A stretch of 64,000 bases of DNA from an uncultured Clostridia bacterium (GCA_946537885.1 CAMNGC010000004.1:62001-126000), one strand, 5' to 3'. Shown: positions 9,171 to 18,423, numbered from the stretch's first letter. Notes: generated by a model not told the origin, from the letters alone. Made by a program: numbers and translations.

Positions 9171-9926
9171 ATGAAGCTTCTCGAAATGAAAAACGTAAAG
9201 AAATCCTTCGAAGAACTCGAAGTCCTTAAAGGCATCTCCCTTGAGGTCAATCAGGGCGAGGTCGTCGCCATAATCGGACCTTCCGGCGGCGGTAAATCCA
9301 CACTTCTTCGCTGCGCCACGACCCTGGTTCCCATCAACAGCGGCCTTATCAAGATCGGCGGAGATACTTTGGTTGAGACTGACGACAATGGCGTAACACA
9401 CTATGCCGACAAGAAGTCCCTGGCCCACATCCGCAGCAAATTCGGACTGGTCTTCCAGAACTTCAACCTCTTCCCTCACTTCTCGGTACGCCGCAATATC
9501 ACGGAAGCGCTGATCCATGTTCACAAGAAGTCTCGCGAAGAAGCTAACCGTATCTGCGACGAATTGCTTGTCAAGATGGGGCTGGAAGACAAGGGCGACT
9601 CATATCCCTGCAATCTGTCGGGCGGTCAGCAGCAGCGAGTATCCATCGCCCGTGCGCTGGCAGCAAACCCCGAGATCTTATTTTTCGATGAGCCGACAAG
9701 CGCGTTGGATCCGGAGCTGACAAAGGGAGTCCTGCGCGTAATCCGCGGTCTTGCTGATGAAAAGATGACCATGGTTATCGTAACACACGAGATGAGCTTT
9801 GCCCGTGACGTGGCAGACCGCATAATCTTTATGGACGGCGGACTAATCGTCGAGGAAGGCCCGGCCGCCGAGCTGATCAACAACCCCAAGAACGAGAGGA
9901 CCAAGAGTTTTCTTGCCGGATATTGA
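9171..9926 (+). CDS. Polar amino acid ABC transporter, ATPase
   Basis: About 251 residues, GlnQ/ArtP type. Walker A GPSGGGKST, Q-loop VFQNFNLFPH, signature LSGGQQQR, Walker B ILFFDEPTSALD and the switch histidine VTHEMSFA are all intact. The ATG at 9171 has GGAGG eight bases upstream; the earlier TTG at 9156 overlaps that site. It closes a three-gene importer operon. Confidence 0.93.
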   Translation: MKLLEMKNVKKSFEELEVLKGISLEVNQGEVVAIIGPSGGGKSTLLRCATTLVPINSGLIKIGGDTLVETDDNGVTHYADKKSLAHIRSKFGLVFQNFNLFPHFSVRRNITEALIHVHKKSREEANRICDELLVKMGLEDKGDSYPCNLSGGQQQRVSIARALAANPEILFFDEPTSALDPELTKGVLRVIRGLADEKMTMVIVTHEMSFARDVADRIIFMDGGLIVEEGPAAELINNPKNERTKSFLAGY

Positions 9927-10139
9927 CGGGAAGTTGTGGATCATCGGTATAGTGATGGTCGAGGCAACTGCCTCTTTCGTAAAAACATAGAGTGCGATCC
10001 CGCTCAAACTCTTGTAAAAGCTCGTAAGCTGGGTTAATAGTAGAGTTAATCCGGGGCAAGGTTACCTCGCGTGTTAACCCAAGCCGGATTAATAGTAGAG
10101 TTAATCTAATAGCATATCCATAATTCCGGGTGAGTGCTT
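9927..10139. other. Intergenic region between convergent operons
   Basis: 213 bases between the stop of the amino acid ATPase gene and the stop of the last nucleoside-permease gene. It holds the duplicated 18-base motif at 10034-10106 listed separately. No gene and no clear terminator with a T-tract was seen. Confidence 0.6.
10031..10106. repeat. 18-bp direct repeat with nested inverted repeat
   Basis: TTAATAGTAGAGTTAATC occurs exactly at 10034-10051 and 10089-10106, 55 bases apart. GGGTTAA (10031-10037) is inverted as TTAACCC at 10074-10080, and GGATTAA (10086-10092) as TTAATCC at 10046-10052. It could fold into alternative hairpins at the 3' ends of the two convergent operons, or be a small mobile-repeat remnant. 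Confidence 0.6.
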
Positions 10140-11138
10140 TTACCTGTCCTCTCGATAATAGTTAATTCCCTTGGCCGCAGGCTCGCCACTGGAGCTGTTC
10201 TTGCGGACCGAGCTGAGGATCAAAACTATAAGGGTAATGATAAAAGGCAACGCAGAATAGAACTGAGACGGGATCTTTGTAAGCCAGCCCAGAGCGTGGG
10301 GGAACTGGTTAGCAAGCGGACCGTTATAGTAGATCAGCGTGTTGAAAAAGCCGAATACAAAGGTTCCGCCTATGGCTCTAAGAGTACTCCAATTCGCGAA
10401 AATAACCAGCGCGATAGCGATCCAGCCGTAGCCGTTGATCCAGCAGTTAGAACCTTCAAAGGAACCGCTCATGTTAAGGCCCATATAAAGGCCTCCGATG
10501 CCCATGATACCGGATCCGAGCATGATATGGATATATTTGTACAGATTAACATTTACGCCAAGAGAATCGGCGGCCGCAGGGTTCTCGCCGATAGCTCGAA
10601 GCTTTAATCCCATGGAAGTTTTTTCGATATAGATCCAGAGAACTATCGCCATAACAACGCCGGCATAGACAAGGATATTGTGTGTAAAGAAAGCCTTGCC
10701 GACAAATTTGATACTCGACAAACCCGGAATCTCAATATTCTTGAAGCCCTTGACCATCTTATCCGAGGAAGAAAGAACGGGCCACTTACCCATACCGCTT
10801 AAGCCTTTACCAATAAAGAAATACAGGGCAACGCCGAGGGTAGTAATAGTAAGACCGGTAACGTTCTGGTTTGCCTGCAAGGTTACCGTAAAGAAAGCGA
10901 AAAGAGCCCCCACCAGAGAAGCTGCCAAGAAGCTGACTAAGATGGCCACGAGGAAACTGTTGGAACGACATCCGGCGATGTAGCCGATGATAGCGCCGAC
11001 TGCCATGGTTCCCTCGACACCAAGGTTAAGGCTGCCTGACTTCTCGGTGATGATCTCACCGCATGTACCGTAAAGCAGCGGAATACTGTAGACAACAATA
11101 TTAAAGACAAATAAGGTGATGAGTTCGAGATCAGACAT
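10140..11138 (-). CDS. Nucleoside ABC transporter permease (YufQ/NupQ-like)
   Basis: A 332-residue multi-helix permease of the branched-chain/BPD-2 type, starting with a long helix pair and containing the family segment GEIITEKSGSLNLGVEGTM typical of BMP-linked nucleoside permeases. It is the second of two unlike permease subunits; its start overlaps the first permease gene by 8 bases. With the BMP lipoprotein, the double-domain ATPase and xpt upstream, purine nucleosides are the likely substrate. Confidence 0.9.
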   Translation of the reverse strand: MSDLELITLFVFNIVVYSIPLLYGTCGEIITEKSGSLNLGVEGTMAVGAIIGYIAGCRSNSFLVAILVSFLAASLVGALFAFFTVTLQANQNVTGLTITTLGVALYFFIGKGLSGMGKWPVLSSSDKMVKGFKNIEIPGLSSIKFVGKAFFTHNILVYAGVVMAIVLWIYIEKTSMGLKLRAIGENPAAADSLGVNVNLYKYIHIMLGSGIMGIGGLYMGLNMSGSFEGSNCWINGYGWIAIALVIFANWSTLRAIGGTFVFGFFNTLIYYNGPLANQFPHALGWLTKIPSQFYSALPFIITLIVLILSSVRKNSSSGEPAAKGINYYREDR

Positions 11139-12234
11139 TGTCGGCCTCCTTTCGACGGACGATCCTGAAGTTCAGCGCGAAGTCTGCAACCAGAACAGAG
11201 AACAGGATAACACCCTGAAGCAGGTCGGCGAAATTATGGTCTACCGAGCCATATGATACGGATGCCGCCTGACATCCGTACTGGAGCACAGAGATCAAAA
11301 GCGATACAACTGCAATACCGGGAGTGCTGAGCTTGGAGAGCCATGCGACGATTACGCCGGTCCAACCGACATTATTTGTGATGGATGTAGATATGGTGGC
11401 GGCCGTAGAGGCTGAGAAAGCACCGGCCATACCGACGAGAGCTGCAGACAGGAAGACTGTCCTCATTACGATCCTGCCGACATTCATACCGGCATAACGG
11501 GCAGTATCTGTACTGTCACCTACAACTGATATTTCATATCCCTGCTTGGTGCTCTTCAAGTAGAAATAAATGATCACACCGAGGGCCAAAGCAATGATAA
11601 CGGAATATAAAAGATTTACATTTCCGATCTTGATACCGGGCATCTTGGCAGGATCAGGGAACTTGGCGAACTTCGGACGCGCCGACTCCTTGTCCAAGAA
11701 GAAATTCCAACTCTTCTTGGTATCCGCAATATAAGTTATTACATATAACGCGATGTAGTTGATCATCAGCGTTACCAGTGTCTCGTTGGTGTTGAACTTG
11801 ACCTTCAAAAAAGCCACTGCAAGCCCGATGAGACCCGATGCAATAAAGGCAGCCAGACTCATAAGCAATATGACCAGCGGTCCCGGTAGCGAGCTGCACT
11901 TAAAGGCTATGACCGCTGCGATAATGGCACCGACGATAAATTCTCCCTCGCCTCCGACATTCCAGAATTTCATGCGATAGGACAAAGACAGAGCAAGCGA
12001 CACTATAAGAAGCGGTACAAAGATCTTAAGAAGTCCCTCGATTGCTTTCTCCGGATACTTATTTTCTATAAGGCCGATGGTCATCATCTGCCTATAGTAT
12101 TTGATCGGATCGATATCCAGCGTCGAGAGGAGTATCGCGCCGATCACCAGAGATACCAATATACCTATGACATAGAAGAGGATCCTCTGCCACAGCTTTA
12201 CATTTGTCCTTCTTACAAGATGAAAGCCTTTCAT
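11131..12234 (-). CDS. Nucleoside ABC transporter permease (YufP/NupP-like)
   Basis: A 367-residue permease with about ten helices and the family segments MKFWNVGGEGEFIVGAI and VVGDSTDTARYAGMNVGRI, typical of the first permease of BMP-type nucleoside importers. It overlaps the ATPase gene upstream by 4 bases and the second permease gene downstream by 8 bases, so the subunits are translationally coupled. Confidence 0.9.
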   Translation of the reverse strand: MKGFHLVRRTNVKLWQRILFYVIGILVSLVIGAILLSTLDIDPIKYYRQMMTIGLIENKYPEKAIEGLLKIFVPLLIVSLALSLSYRMKFWNVGGEGEFIVGAIIAAVIAFKCSSLPGPLVILLMSLAAFIASGLIGLAVAFLKVKFNTNETLVTLMINYIALYVITYIADTKKSWNFFLDKESARPKFAKFPDPAKMPGIKIGNVNLLYSVIIALALGVIIYFYLKSTKQGYEISVVGDSTDTARYAGMNVGRIVMRTVFLSAALVGMAGAFSASTAATISTSITNNVGWTGVIVAWLSKLSTPGIAVVSLLISVLQYGCQAASVSYGSVDHNFADLLQGVILFSVLVADFALNFRIVRRKEADNV

Positions 12235-13949
12235 GAATCAGCCCCCTCTTTCCTTTTGCTTCCCGTGGATCTGCCCCTGGCCACAGTCATCGCCTTCCGG
12301 CCACGCTCCCCGGAAGCATCATCTTCCTCGGCGTAAGCACGCTCGGCGGCATATTCCAGACCTTCCTCCCACTCTTCTGCAGTCAGAGCAGAATCACGTG
12401 CGATACCGGCAGTCTTGCCCTCCTTGGCATTTACGGTATTAAGAACACCGGTCATCATAAGACCGATCTCTTCCTTAGTGATCTTATCTGTTCCGACAAC
12501 GCCCATCAGACGACCGTGACAGATAACCATGATCTTGTCACAAAGAGCCATCATTACATCCAGATCCTCGCCGACGAACATGACGCCGACGCCCTTGAGT
12601 TTCTGCTGGTTGATGATGTCGTATATCGCATAGGACGAGTTTATGTCGAGACCTCTTACAGGATATGCCGTGATCAGCACATTAGGGGCGGACTGTATCT
12701 CACGACCTAAGAGAACCTTTTGAACATTACCTCCGGAGAGCTTACGCACTGCAATCTCGGTAGATGGTGTTACAATATCGAGTTCCTTTATGATAGCCTG
12801 AGCCTCCGCCCTGCCGGTCTTACGATCAACAAGAGGGCCTTTGCCCTTCCTGTACTTCTTCAGGATAACATTGTCTGTAATAGACAACGAAGGTGCCAGT
12901 CCCATGCCGAGACGGTCCTCGGGGATAAAGCTCATAGCGATACCATGCTCCGTGATCTTCTGCGGCGGCAATCCCGCGATGTTGACGCCGCCGTGGATTA
13001 TCATGCCGTCCTTGATCTTACGAAGACCTGCAATAGCCTCACAAAGCTCTTTCTGACCGCTTCCCGCGATACCGGCGACTCCCAATACTTCTCCGCCTCT
13101 GATGTAGAAACTGAGCTTATCAACGGCGAGATTCCCTTCATCTCCGTTGACTGACAGATTACGTATCTCCAGAAGCGGCTTGGTCTTCTCTATCCTCGGA
13201 TGATCAATGTTAAGATCTATTTTACGACCAACCATGAGCTCGGTCAGCTGCTTCTCATTGGTCTTAGCTGTCTCTACCGTATCGATATATTCGCCCTTCC
13301 GCAGAACAGCTACGCGATCCGAGATCTCCATAACCTCATTTAGCTTATGGGTGATTATTATGATCGAGTGCCCCTCTTCTTTCATCTTGCGAAGCACATC
13401 GAAAAGCTTCTTTATCTCCTGCACTGTAAGGACTGCCGTCGGCTCATCAAGGATTATCACCTTCGCCCCATAATAGAGCACCTTAAGGATCTCAAGCGTC
13501 TGTTTCTCACTTACAGCCATATTCGCCACTATCTTAGCGGCATCTATCTTAAAGCCGAATCTGTCGGCTATGTCTTCTATCTCTTTATATCTGTTCTTTC
13601 CCAGTAAAAAATGTCCCTTATTCTTAGCGCCGATCAATATGTTGTCTGCCGCGCTGAATCGTTCAACCAGCTTGAAATGCTGGTGTACCATACCGATTCC
13701 GAGTCTTACGGAATCCTCGGGCGATGAGATCGTCACCTGCTGCCCGTCTATAAAAACAGAACCGCTGTCGGGCGTATAAATGCCCGACAGCATGTTCATA
13801 AGTGTCGTTTTACCTGAACCGTTTTCCCCGAGGAGGGCAAGGATCTCGCCCTTCCTCAAGGTCAGGTTAATGTTCTTGTTGGCCTTAACCGAGCCAAAGC
13901 TCTTCGATATGTTCTTAAGTTCAATGGCAAGTTCGGTTTTGTCGGCCAT
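12231..13949 (-). CDS. Nucleoside ABC transporter ATPase (YufO/NupO-like, two domains)
   Basis: About 572 residues with two fused ATP-binding domains. The first has Walker A GENGSGKTT, Walker B VIILDEPTAVL and H-loop ITHKLNEV; the second has the loop AGSGQKEL, as is usual for the non-canonical half of sugar/nucleoside ATPases, and signature LSGGNVQK. The C-terminal 60 residues are a charged, Ala/Glu/Arg-rich extension beyond the usual length of about 510. The ATG at 13949 has AAAGGA eight bases upstream; a codon 21 bases earlier is weaker. Confidence 0.9.
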   Translation of the reverse strand: MADKTELAIELKNISKSFGSVKANKNINLTLRKGEILALLGENGSGKTTLMNMLSGIYTPDSGSVFIDGQQVTISSPEDSVRLGIGMVHQHFKLVERFSAADNILIGAKNKGHFLLGKNRYKEIEDIADRFGFKIDAAKIVANMAVSEKQTLEILKVLYYGAKVIILDEPTAVLTVQEIKKLFDVLRKMKEEGHSIIIITHKLNEVMEISDRVAVLRKGEYIDTVETAKTNEKQLTELMVGRKIDLNIDHPRIEKTKPLLEIRNLSVNGDEGNLAVDKLSFYIRGGEVLGVAGIAGSGQKELCEAIAGLRKIKDGMIIHGGVNIAGLPPQKITEHGIAMSFIPEDRLGMGLAPSLSITDNVILKKYRKGKGPLVDRKTGRAEAQAIIKELDIVTPSTEIAVRKLSGGNVQKVLLGREIQSAPNVLITAYPVRGLDINSSYAIYDIINQQKLKGVGVMFVGEDLDVMMALCDKIMVICHGRLMGVVGTDKITKEEIGLMMTGVLNTVNAKEGKTAGIARDSALTAEEWEEGLEYAAERAYAEEDDASGERGRKAMTVARGRSTGSKRKEGADS

Positions 13950-13973
13950 AATATAATCCTTTCGATGCAAAGA

Positions 13974-15191
13974 TTAAGACTCTGCAACAACTCCTGCTAC
14001 ATAGTAGTTCATAGAACCCTGAATAACACTGTCATCAATGGGCTGACCGCCTGCTGCGATGATCTCTGTTCCGTCATTGGTTACAAGCGCTGCTTCAACA
14101 TCAAGTACTTCACCGTCTTCAAAGAACTGGAGCTTAACGCCGGAGAATACATCCCACTGATCGTTTGCCATCATAGTTCTGGCAGTCTCAATAGCTTTAG
14201 CTGCAGCTTCCGGTACATTAGCAGTCAGAGGAGAAATATCTACCATACCTTCGGCAAGTCCGCCATAGTAATTGCCTACGATGGATACGAAGTCAGCTGC
14301 ATCATTGTTCATAGCTGTCTCTATTGCATACTGATAATAGACATTCCAGTTCCAAACAGGAGCTGTAAGATGAGCATCCGGAGCCTGTTCAGCCATATCA
14401 GAGTTATAACCGCAACCGAAAACGCCCTTCTCTGCTGCTACGATCTGAGGCTGAGCAGAGTCACAGTGCTGAGCGATAACGCCGCAACCGTAAGTGTCTA
14501 CAAGCACTTCAGCAGCCTGTCTCTCAAGAGCCTCGTCTCCCCATGTGGAGATCTGCTTTACATGAACGACCGCATCAGGGTTAACGGACTGAACACCAAG
14601 AGCGAAAGCATTGATGCCGGAACATGTCTCGGCATACTCAGTACCCCAAGCGGATACATAACCGATGTTATTATTGCCGATCTCAACTGACTTATAACCT
14701 GCGGCAATACCTGCGAGGTAACGAGCCTGATAGATGCGGCCGAAATAGTTATTAAAATTGCTGTCGTTGGAAAGATATCCGGTAGCGTGTGAGAATACGA
14801 TGTCAGGATACTCTGCAGCAGCATCGTTAAATGCATCAAGATAACCGAAGCTGATACCGAAAATAATGTCGCAGCCCTGACCTGCAAGCTGATCGATAGC
14901 TGACATTACCTGATCATAATCCTCAGGAATGTTATCGACGATCTTCAGCTGAGAATCAACATCAAGACCTAAGTCCTGCATGGCTGTAGTAATGCCCTTA
15001 TGGTGAGCATATGTATAGCCGGCTGTGTCATTCTGGCTGTTGATGTAGATGGCACCAACTGTGAAGTCGGAAGAAGCTCCGCCCTCTCCTGCGCTCTCTG
15101 TCTCATCGGAATCGGATGAGCATGCTCCAAAGCAGAAGCCAACTGCCATGATCATCACCAGCGATAAGAGCAATGAAACAAATCTCTTCAT
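13974..15191 (-). CDS. BMP-family nucleoside-binding lipoprotein
   Basis: About 405 residues. A signal peptide ends in a lipobox (GFCFGAC), then an acidic Ser/Glu linker and a BMP/PnrA-like fold: TVGAIYIN at the start, DIIFGISFGYLDAF, and GCGVIAQHCDSAQP. Such proteins bind purine nucleosides. GGAGG stands before the ATG at 15191; the codon at 15203 is upstream of that site. Together with xpt 49 bases upstream and the ABC genes 24 bases downstream it makes a nucleoside uptake and salvage operon. Confidence 0.92.
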   Translation of the reverse strand: MKRFVSLLLSLVMIMAVGFCFGACSSDSDETESAGEGGASSDFTVGAIYINSQNDTAGYTYAHHKGITTAMQDLGLDVDSQLKIVDNIPEDYDQVMSAIDQLAGQGCDIIFGISFGYLDAFNDAAAEYPDIVFSHATGYLSNDSNFNNYFGRIYQARYLAGIAAGYKSVEIGNNNIGYVSAWGTEYAETCSGINAFALGVQSVNPDAVVHVKQISTWGDEALERQAAEVLVDTYGCGVIAQHCDSAQPQIVAAEKGVFGCGYNSDMAEQAPDAHLTAPVWNWNVYYQYAIETAMNNDAADFVSIVGNYYGGLAEGMVDISPLTANVPEAAAKAIETARTMMANDQWDVFSGVKLQFFEDGEVLDVEAALVTNDGTEIIAAGGQPIDDSVIQGSMNYYVAGVVAES

Positions 15192-15240
15192 AATAGCCTC
15201 CAATAATAAATTTATATGTACAATTAATACATATCTCAGA

Positions 15241-15822
15241 TCAGTGACGGAATGTGATGGTGTCGTCAGTCATTGAGTCTATAACCGCAAGCGACTCGAC
15301 TCTGATCCCCCTGTTCCTGATCAGATCTCCACCATCCTGGAATCCCTTCTCAATAGCAATAGCAGCACCCGCGATCTTTGCCCCTGCCTGTTCGACCAGA
15401 TCGATCAGGCCAATAAGCGCATTGCCCTTTGCCAGAAAATCGTCCACGATAAGTATCGTATCTTCCGGCGATATATACTCGCGGCTGACCACAATGTCAT
15501 ATGTCGTCTTATGTGTAAACGAGAAAACGCTCGACCGCAAAAGATCAGGAGAAAGATTAAGTGACTGATGCTTCTTGGCGAAAACCATCGGCACATGCAT
15601 CTGCGCCGCCGCTGCGAAAGCAACTGCTATACCGGAGGCCTCTACCGTCAGGATCTTGGTAACTCCGCTGTCCTTATAAAGGCCCGCGATCTCCGCGCCC
15701 ATCTTCATCAGAAAGTCCACATCTATCTGCTGGTTAAGGAAACTTCCCACTTTAAGGATCTCTCCCGGGAATACCTGCCCCTCTTTGAGGATCTTTGCTT
15801 CCAACTCAAGAATAAGAATCAC
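15241..15822 (-). CDS. xpt: Xanthine phosphoribosyltransferase
   Basis: About 193 residues, aligning along its length with Bacillus Xpt: ILKVGSFLNQQID near the start, FAKKHQSLNL, and the PRPP-binding motif ILIVDDFLAKGNA (near residue 125). It converts xanthine and PRPP to XMP. The GTG at 15822 overlaps a perfect ribosome binding site (GAGGTGAT), so translation may instead begin at the in-frame ATT at 15813 or TTG at 15804, which fit the family length equally well or better. No purine riboswitch was recognised in the leader, which is only about 20 bases after the promoter. Confidence 0.92.
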   Translation of the reverse strand: MILILELEAKILKEGQVFPGEILKVGSFLNQQIDVDFLMKMGAEIAGLYKDSGVTKILTVEASGIAVAFAAAAQMHVPMVFAKKHQSLNLSPDLLRSSVFSFTHKTTYDIVVSREYISPEDTILIVDDFLAKGNALIGLIDLVEQAGAKIAGAAIAIEKGFQDGGDLIRNRGIRVESLAVIDSMTDDTITFRH

Positions 15823-15849
15823 CTCGTCTCTTTATAAAAACACCCTTCT

Positions 15850-15879
15850 ATAATAATCGTCAAAGCAAACCGATGTCAA
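15850..15879 (-). promoter_or_regulatory. Sigma-A promoter of the xpt-nucleoside transporter operon
   Basis: On the minus strand TTGACA (15879-15874), 18 bases, TATTAT (15855-15850). The match and the distance to xpt are good. Confidence 0.7.
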
Positions 15880-16002
15880 TCTTTATGAGCGAAAAATACT
15901 TGTGAAAATACTTGTGAACAAGCTCCATAATCCACCTACGCATCTGATCTTCCCTATTTCGAAACCAAAGCCATAATGGTATGAGTATTATGATGTACAC
16001 AA

Positions 16003-16551
16003 TTAGAAGAAGAGGTTGTAGAGGTATTTGGCTATATAATAACACATTAGAATAAAAACAAATGCAACTAATTCGATGGCACATCCTGATCCACTATCCG
16101 AACCGGTGTTCCCAAATTCCCTTTCAATATTCACAACTACATAAAAAAATTGTTTACCATTCACGAGCTTTAATACCTGACCGTTCGCAATGCCTGAGGG
16201 AAGCTCTATTATCCTTTCTACATCACTATTCGTTTTGCTGTCGTGAACAACAACACTTTTTTGCACACCGCCTTTTGCATCTTCAGGTGTAATATTAACT
16301 GAATACGGTTCATCTGCGTTTTTACCACTACCATCCTTTTTATCTCTGGCATATCTAAGAGGATAATTACTGTCACACACAAACAGATCTCTGCTTGTAG
16401 ATTGCTTTTTCTTTTTGGGGTTTAGTTCCGATAACCAACAAGAAAATGAATTCTCACTAATAAACCACTTGCTGTTAGGGGCAAATTTTCCACAATAACT
16501 GCAATATATCGACGTCTTTTCCACTTCTTGTTTACATGATGGACATAGCAT
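16003..16551 (-). CDS. Zinc-ribbon / DnaJ-CTD-like membrane protein, type B, second copy
   Basis: 182 residues. A Cys4 ribbon (C3, C6, C17, C20) is followed by a short W-containing segment, one module of about 90 residues that reads like a DnaJ C-terminal domain (EDAKGGVQKSV, then LPSGIANGQVLKL, then FYVVVNIE), and one hydrophobic helix at the end. No J domain (HPD) is present. The ribbon is nearly the same as in the gene at 17398-18423. The paralogues have two end helices and a basic tail; here the second helix and tail are found in another frame just downstream (to 15860), suggesting a one-base frameshift in a CTT repeat near 16010. Last gene of the twelve-gene operon; no terminator is visible before the xpt promoter. 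Confidence 0.75.
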   Translation of the reverse strand: MLCPSCKQEVEKTSIYCSYCGKFAPNSKWFISENSFSCWLSELNPKKKKQSTSRDLFVCDSNYPLRYARDKKDGSGKNADEPYSVNITPEDAKGGVQKSVVVHDSKTNSDVERIIELPSGIANGQVLKLVNGKQFFYVVVNIEREFGNTGSDSGSGCAIELVAFVFILMCYYIAKYLYNLFF

Positions 16552-16565
16552 AGTTCTCTTTCCTT

Positions 16566-17375
16566 TTATGACGGGGTTACGATCAATCCGTTACCACTAT
16601 TCAATTCGTTGTTAACGCTCTCAAAAGTGGCGCGGAAATCCGGGGTCTCATTCTTTTGAGAAGAATTATTGTTACGCTTAGAACCAAACCAAAATAGATT
16701 CAACAACAGGATAATATAGGCTATTATCTTTCCGACCTTTGCCAATCCTTCGCCTCTTGTCCCGTTTTTTACAGCTCGTTTTTTCCCGATTCCACAAAGG
16801 ATCAAGCCAATTAACGGGAGTATAAATGATAATATGAATCCGAGTATGCACACTATATCAATGCCTTTTTTACCAGGTTGAGATGTTTGAGTTACAGTAC
16901 TCTGTTTTATGCTTCCGGCATATGGTTTATTCTTATCTACTACATTTACTAGGATGTAAAATGCTGATGTTCCGGATTTCATAACTAATACTTGCTTATC
17001 TAATATGTTCGCCGGGAGATAAAAATACGCCAAGGTTTTATCATTTGTATCAGGTTCTTTTATATACATCGAGAGAACAGTCCCTTGTCCGGCCTCTACC
17101 ATGCTTATATCTATCGAAAAAGGATCATTAATTGATGATCCGCACCCATTCTTATTTGTATTAACACCGGAAGCATTGATGATATCGGTACATCTGTATT
17201 CTTTGACGTCCTCCCGGGGTGTAGAAGCAGCATATGATGCATTCAGCACTGCTGTTCTCCAGTTGTTGAAATCCTCGGCATTCAAAAAATACTCACTTCC
17301 AGGAAAGATCAATCCACAATTTGTACAATTGGAATAATAGCTCTGGACACTTGTTTTGCACACCGGACAATTCAA
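16566..17375 (-). CDS. Zinc-ribbon / DnaJ-CTD-like membrane protein, type A, second copy
   Basis: 269 residues. The Cys4 ribbon (CPVC and CTNC pairs) is followed by FPGSEYFLNAEDFNNW, one DnaJ-CTD-like module (VEAGQGTVLSM, LPANILDKQVLVM, FYILVNVV), and a two-helix hydrophobic region of DUF4190-like pattern, then a polar Asn/Ser-rich tail. The start is taken as TTG at 17375: it has a strong GGGGGAG five bases upstream and gives the same N-terminus as its paralogue at 18420-19430, whereas the GTG at 17405 lies upstream of that site. Likely membrane-anchored with the ribbon and module on one face; client or ligand unknown. Confidence 0.72.
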   Translation of the reverse strand: MNCPVCKTSVQSYYSNCTNCGLIFPGSEYFLNAEDFNNWRTAVLNASYAASTPREDVKEYRCTDIINASGVNTNKNGCGSSINDPFSIDISMVEAGQGTVLSMYIKEPDTNDKTLAYFYLPANILDKQVLVMKSGTSAFYILVNVVDKNKPYAGSIKQSTVTQTSQPGKKGIDIVCILGFILSFILPLIGLILCGIGKKRAVKNGTRGEGLAKVGKIIAYIILLLNLFWFGSKRNNNSSQKNETPDFRATFESVNNELNSGNGLIVTPS

Positions 17376-17397
17376 AATATCTCCCCCTTCTTGAGTC

Positions 17398-18423
17398 TTA
17401 ATCACGCTGATCTTTCTGTTTCTTCTTTCTGTGTCTTCTTATACCTGCTCCTAAAGCAATAATTACACCAACTACAATAATACGCGGACCCAGAAAAACA
17501 CCTGCAAGAATTAACAGCATAGGACTCAGAATCCCAAGCAGAATTACCAGGTCCGATTTCAAAAGAAGAAGTTCGTCGCGTTTATCTATATGCACGGAAA
17601 TGTATAGCTTGGTGTCATCTGCATACATTTCCAGCAATTGACCATTTACAAGATTCCCCGGTAGATGAAGATCTGCTGTTAGATATGATTTATTATTCTT
17701 ATCATATGTATTTATGGTTTTGTATGCACCTCGTTTAGCCTCTCTGCCACTTATTTTCAATTGATATGGTTCATCTTCTGAGAAACCATCTCCGTATTTT
17801 TTTGTCCCCAACACCCTAATAGGATATTCACCTAACACATTAAAAGTCTTTCGTATCGTTTCTACCGCACTTTTTTCGGAACCGATCGTTGAAAAGTCAG
17901 TCAGCGAAATCCTGAGAACATGAATTACAAGATACAACTCATCTTCTTCAAAAGTGTATCGCAGTATTCTTTTATCCGAAACCATCGGAGGTATAAACAG
18001 TTTACAAGAATAATACCCGTCTGAATTATTACCAACTGTTAGTATTTTAGAAACACCACAACGGGCTGCGGTTTCACTAATAGTAACCGGCAATAAAGAC
18101 TCTTCTGAAGAGCCATCTCCTATTACATCTAAAGAAGCCTTTTTCCACGGGTAACTATTGTCCAAAACATACTCCCGAATGTTATCTTCCGGGAAGTATC
18201 CGACACTCGATGAATCGGCTTCAATTACAGCAGCATTTTCATTATCTAAATCATATTCTTCACGAACCGTCCGGGGCATAATAATTCTACTATCAAAAGA
18301 AGAACCCCACGTACCAATAGAAAAATCGTTAAGGAACCAATCCGCGTTAGGAGCAAATTGTCCACAATAACTGCAGTATATTGATGTCTTATTCACTTCT
18401 TTTTTACATACAGGACAAATCAT
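17398..18423 (-). CDS. Zinc-ribbon / DnaJ-CTD-like membrane protein, type B, first copy
   Basis: 341 residues. Cys4 ribbon with the segment KTSIYCSYCG shared with the 16003-16551 protein, then two DnaJ-CTD-like modules: a first diverged one (about residues 90-180) and a second clear one (about 195-285: REAKRGAYKTI, LPGNLVNGQLLEM, LYISVHI), two hydrophobic helices and a Lys/Arg-rich end (RRHRKKKQKDQRD), which suggests a cytoplasmic tail. It overlaps the preceding gene by 4 bases (ATGA). DnaJ C-terminal domains bind unfolded clients; that this one does so is inference. Confidence 0.75.
   Translation of the reverse strand: MICPVCKKEVNKTSIYCSYCGQFAPNADWFLNDFSIGTWGSSFDSRIIMPRTVREEYDLDNENAAVIEADSSSVGYFPEDNIREYVLDNSYPWKKASLDVIGDGSSEESLLPVTISETAARCGVSKILTVGNNSDGYYSCKLFIPPMVSDKRILRYTFEEDELYLVIHVLRISLTDFSTIGSEKSAVETIRKTFNVLGEYPIRVLGTKKYGDGFSEDEPYQLKISGREAKRGAYKTINTYDKNNKSYLTADLHLPGNLVNGQLLEMYADDTKLYISVHIDKRDELLLLKSDLVILLGILSPMLLILAGVFLGPRIIVVGVIIALGAGIRRHRKKKQKDQRD

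Noticed and set aside
15823-15880. Purine riboswitch before xpt
   Set aside because: The promoter at 15850-15879 leaves a leader of only about 20 bases and none of the conserved purine-aptamer loops is seen.
15860-16084. Separate small membrane protein gene of 74 codons
   Set aside because: It overlaps the end of the last zinc-ribbon gene and is better explained as the displaced C-terminus of that gene after a frameshift.
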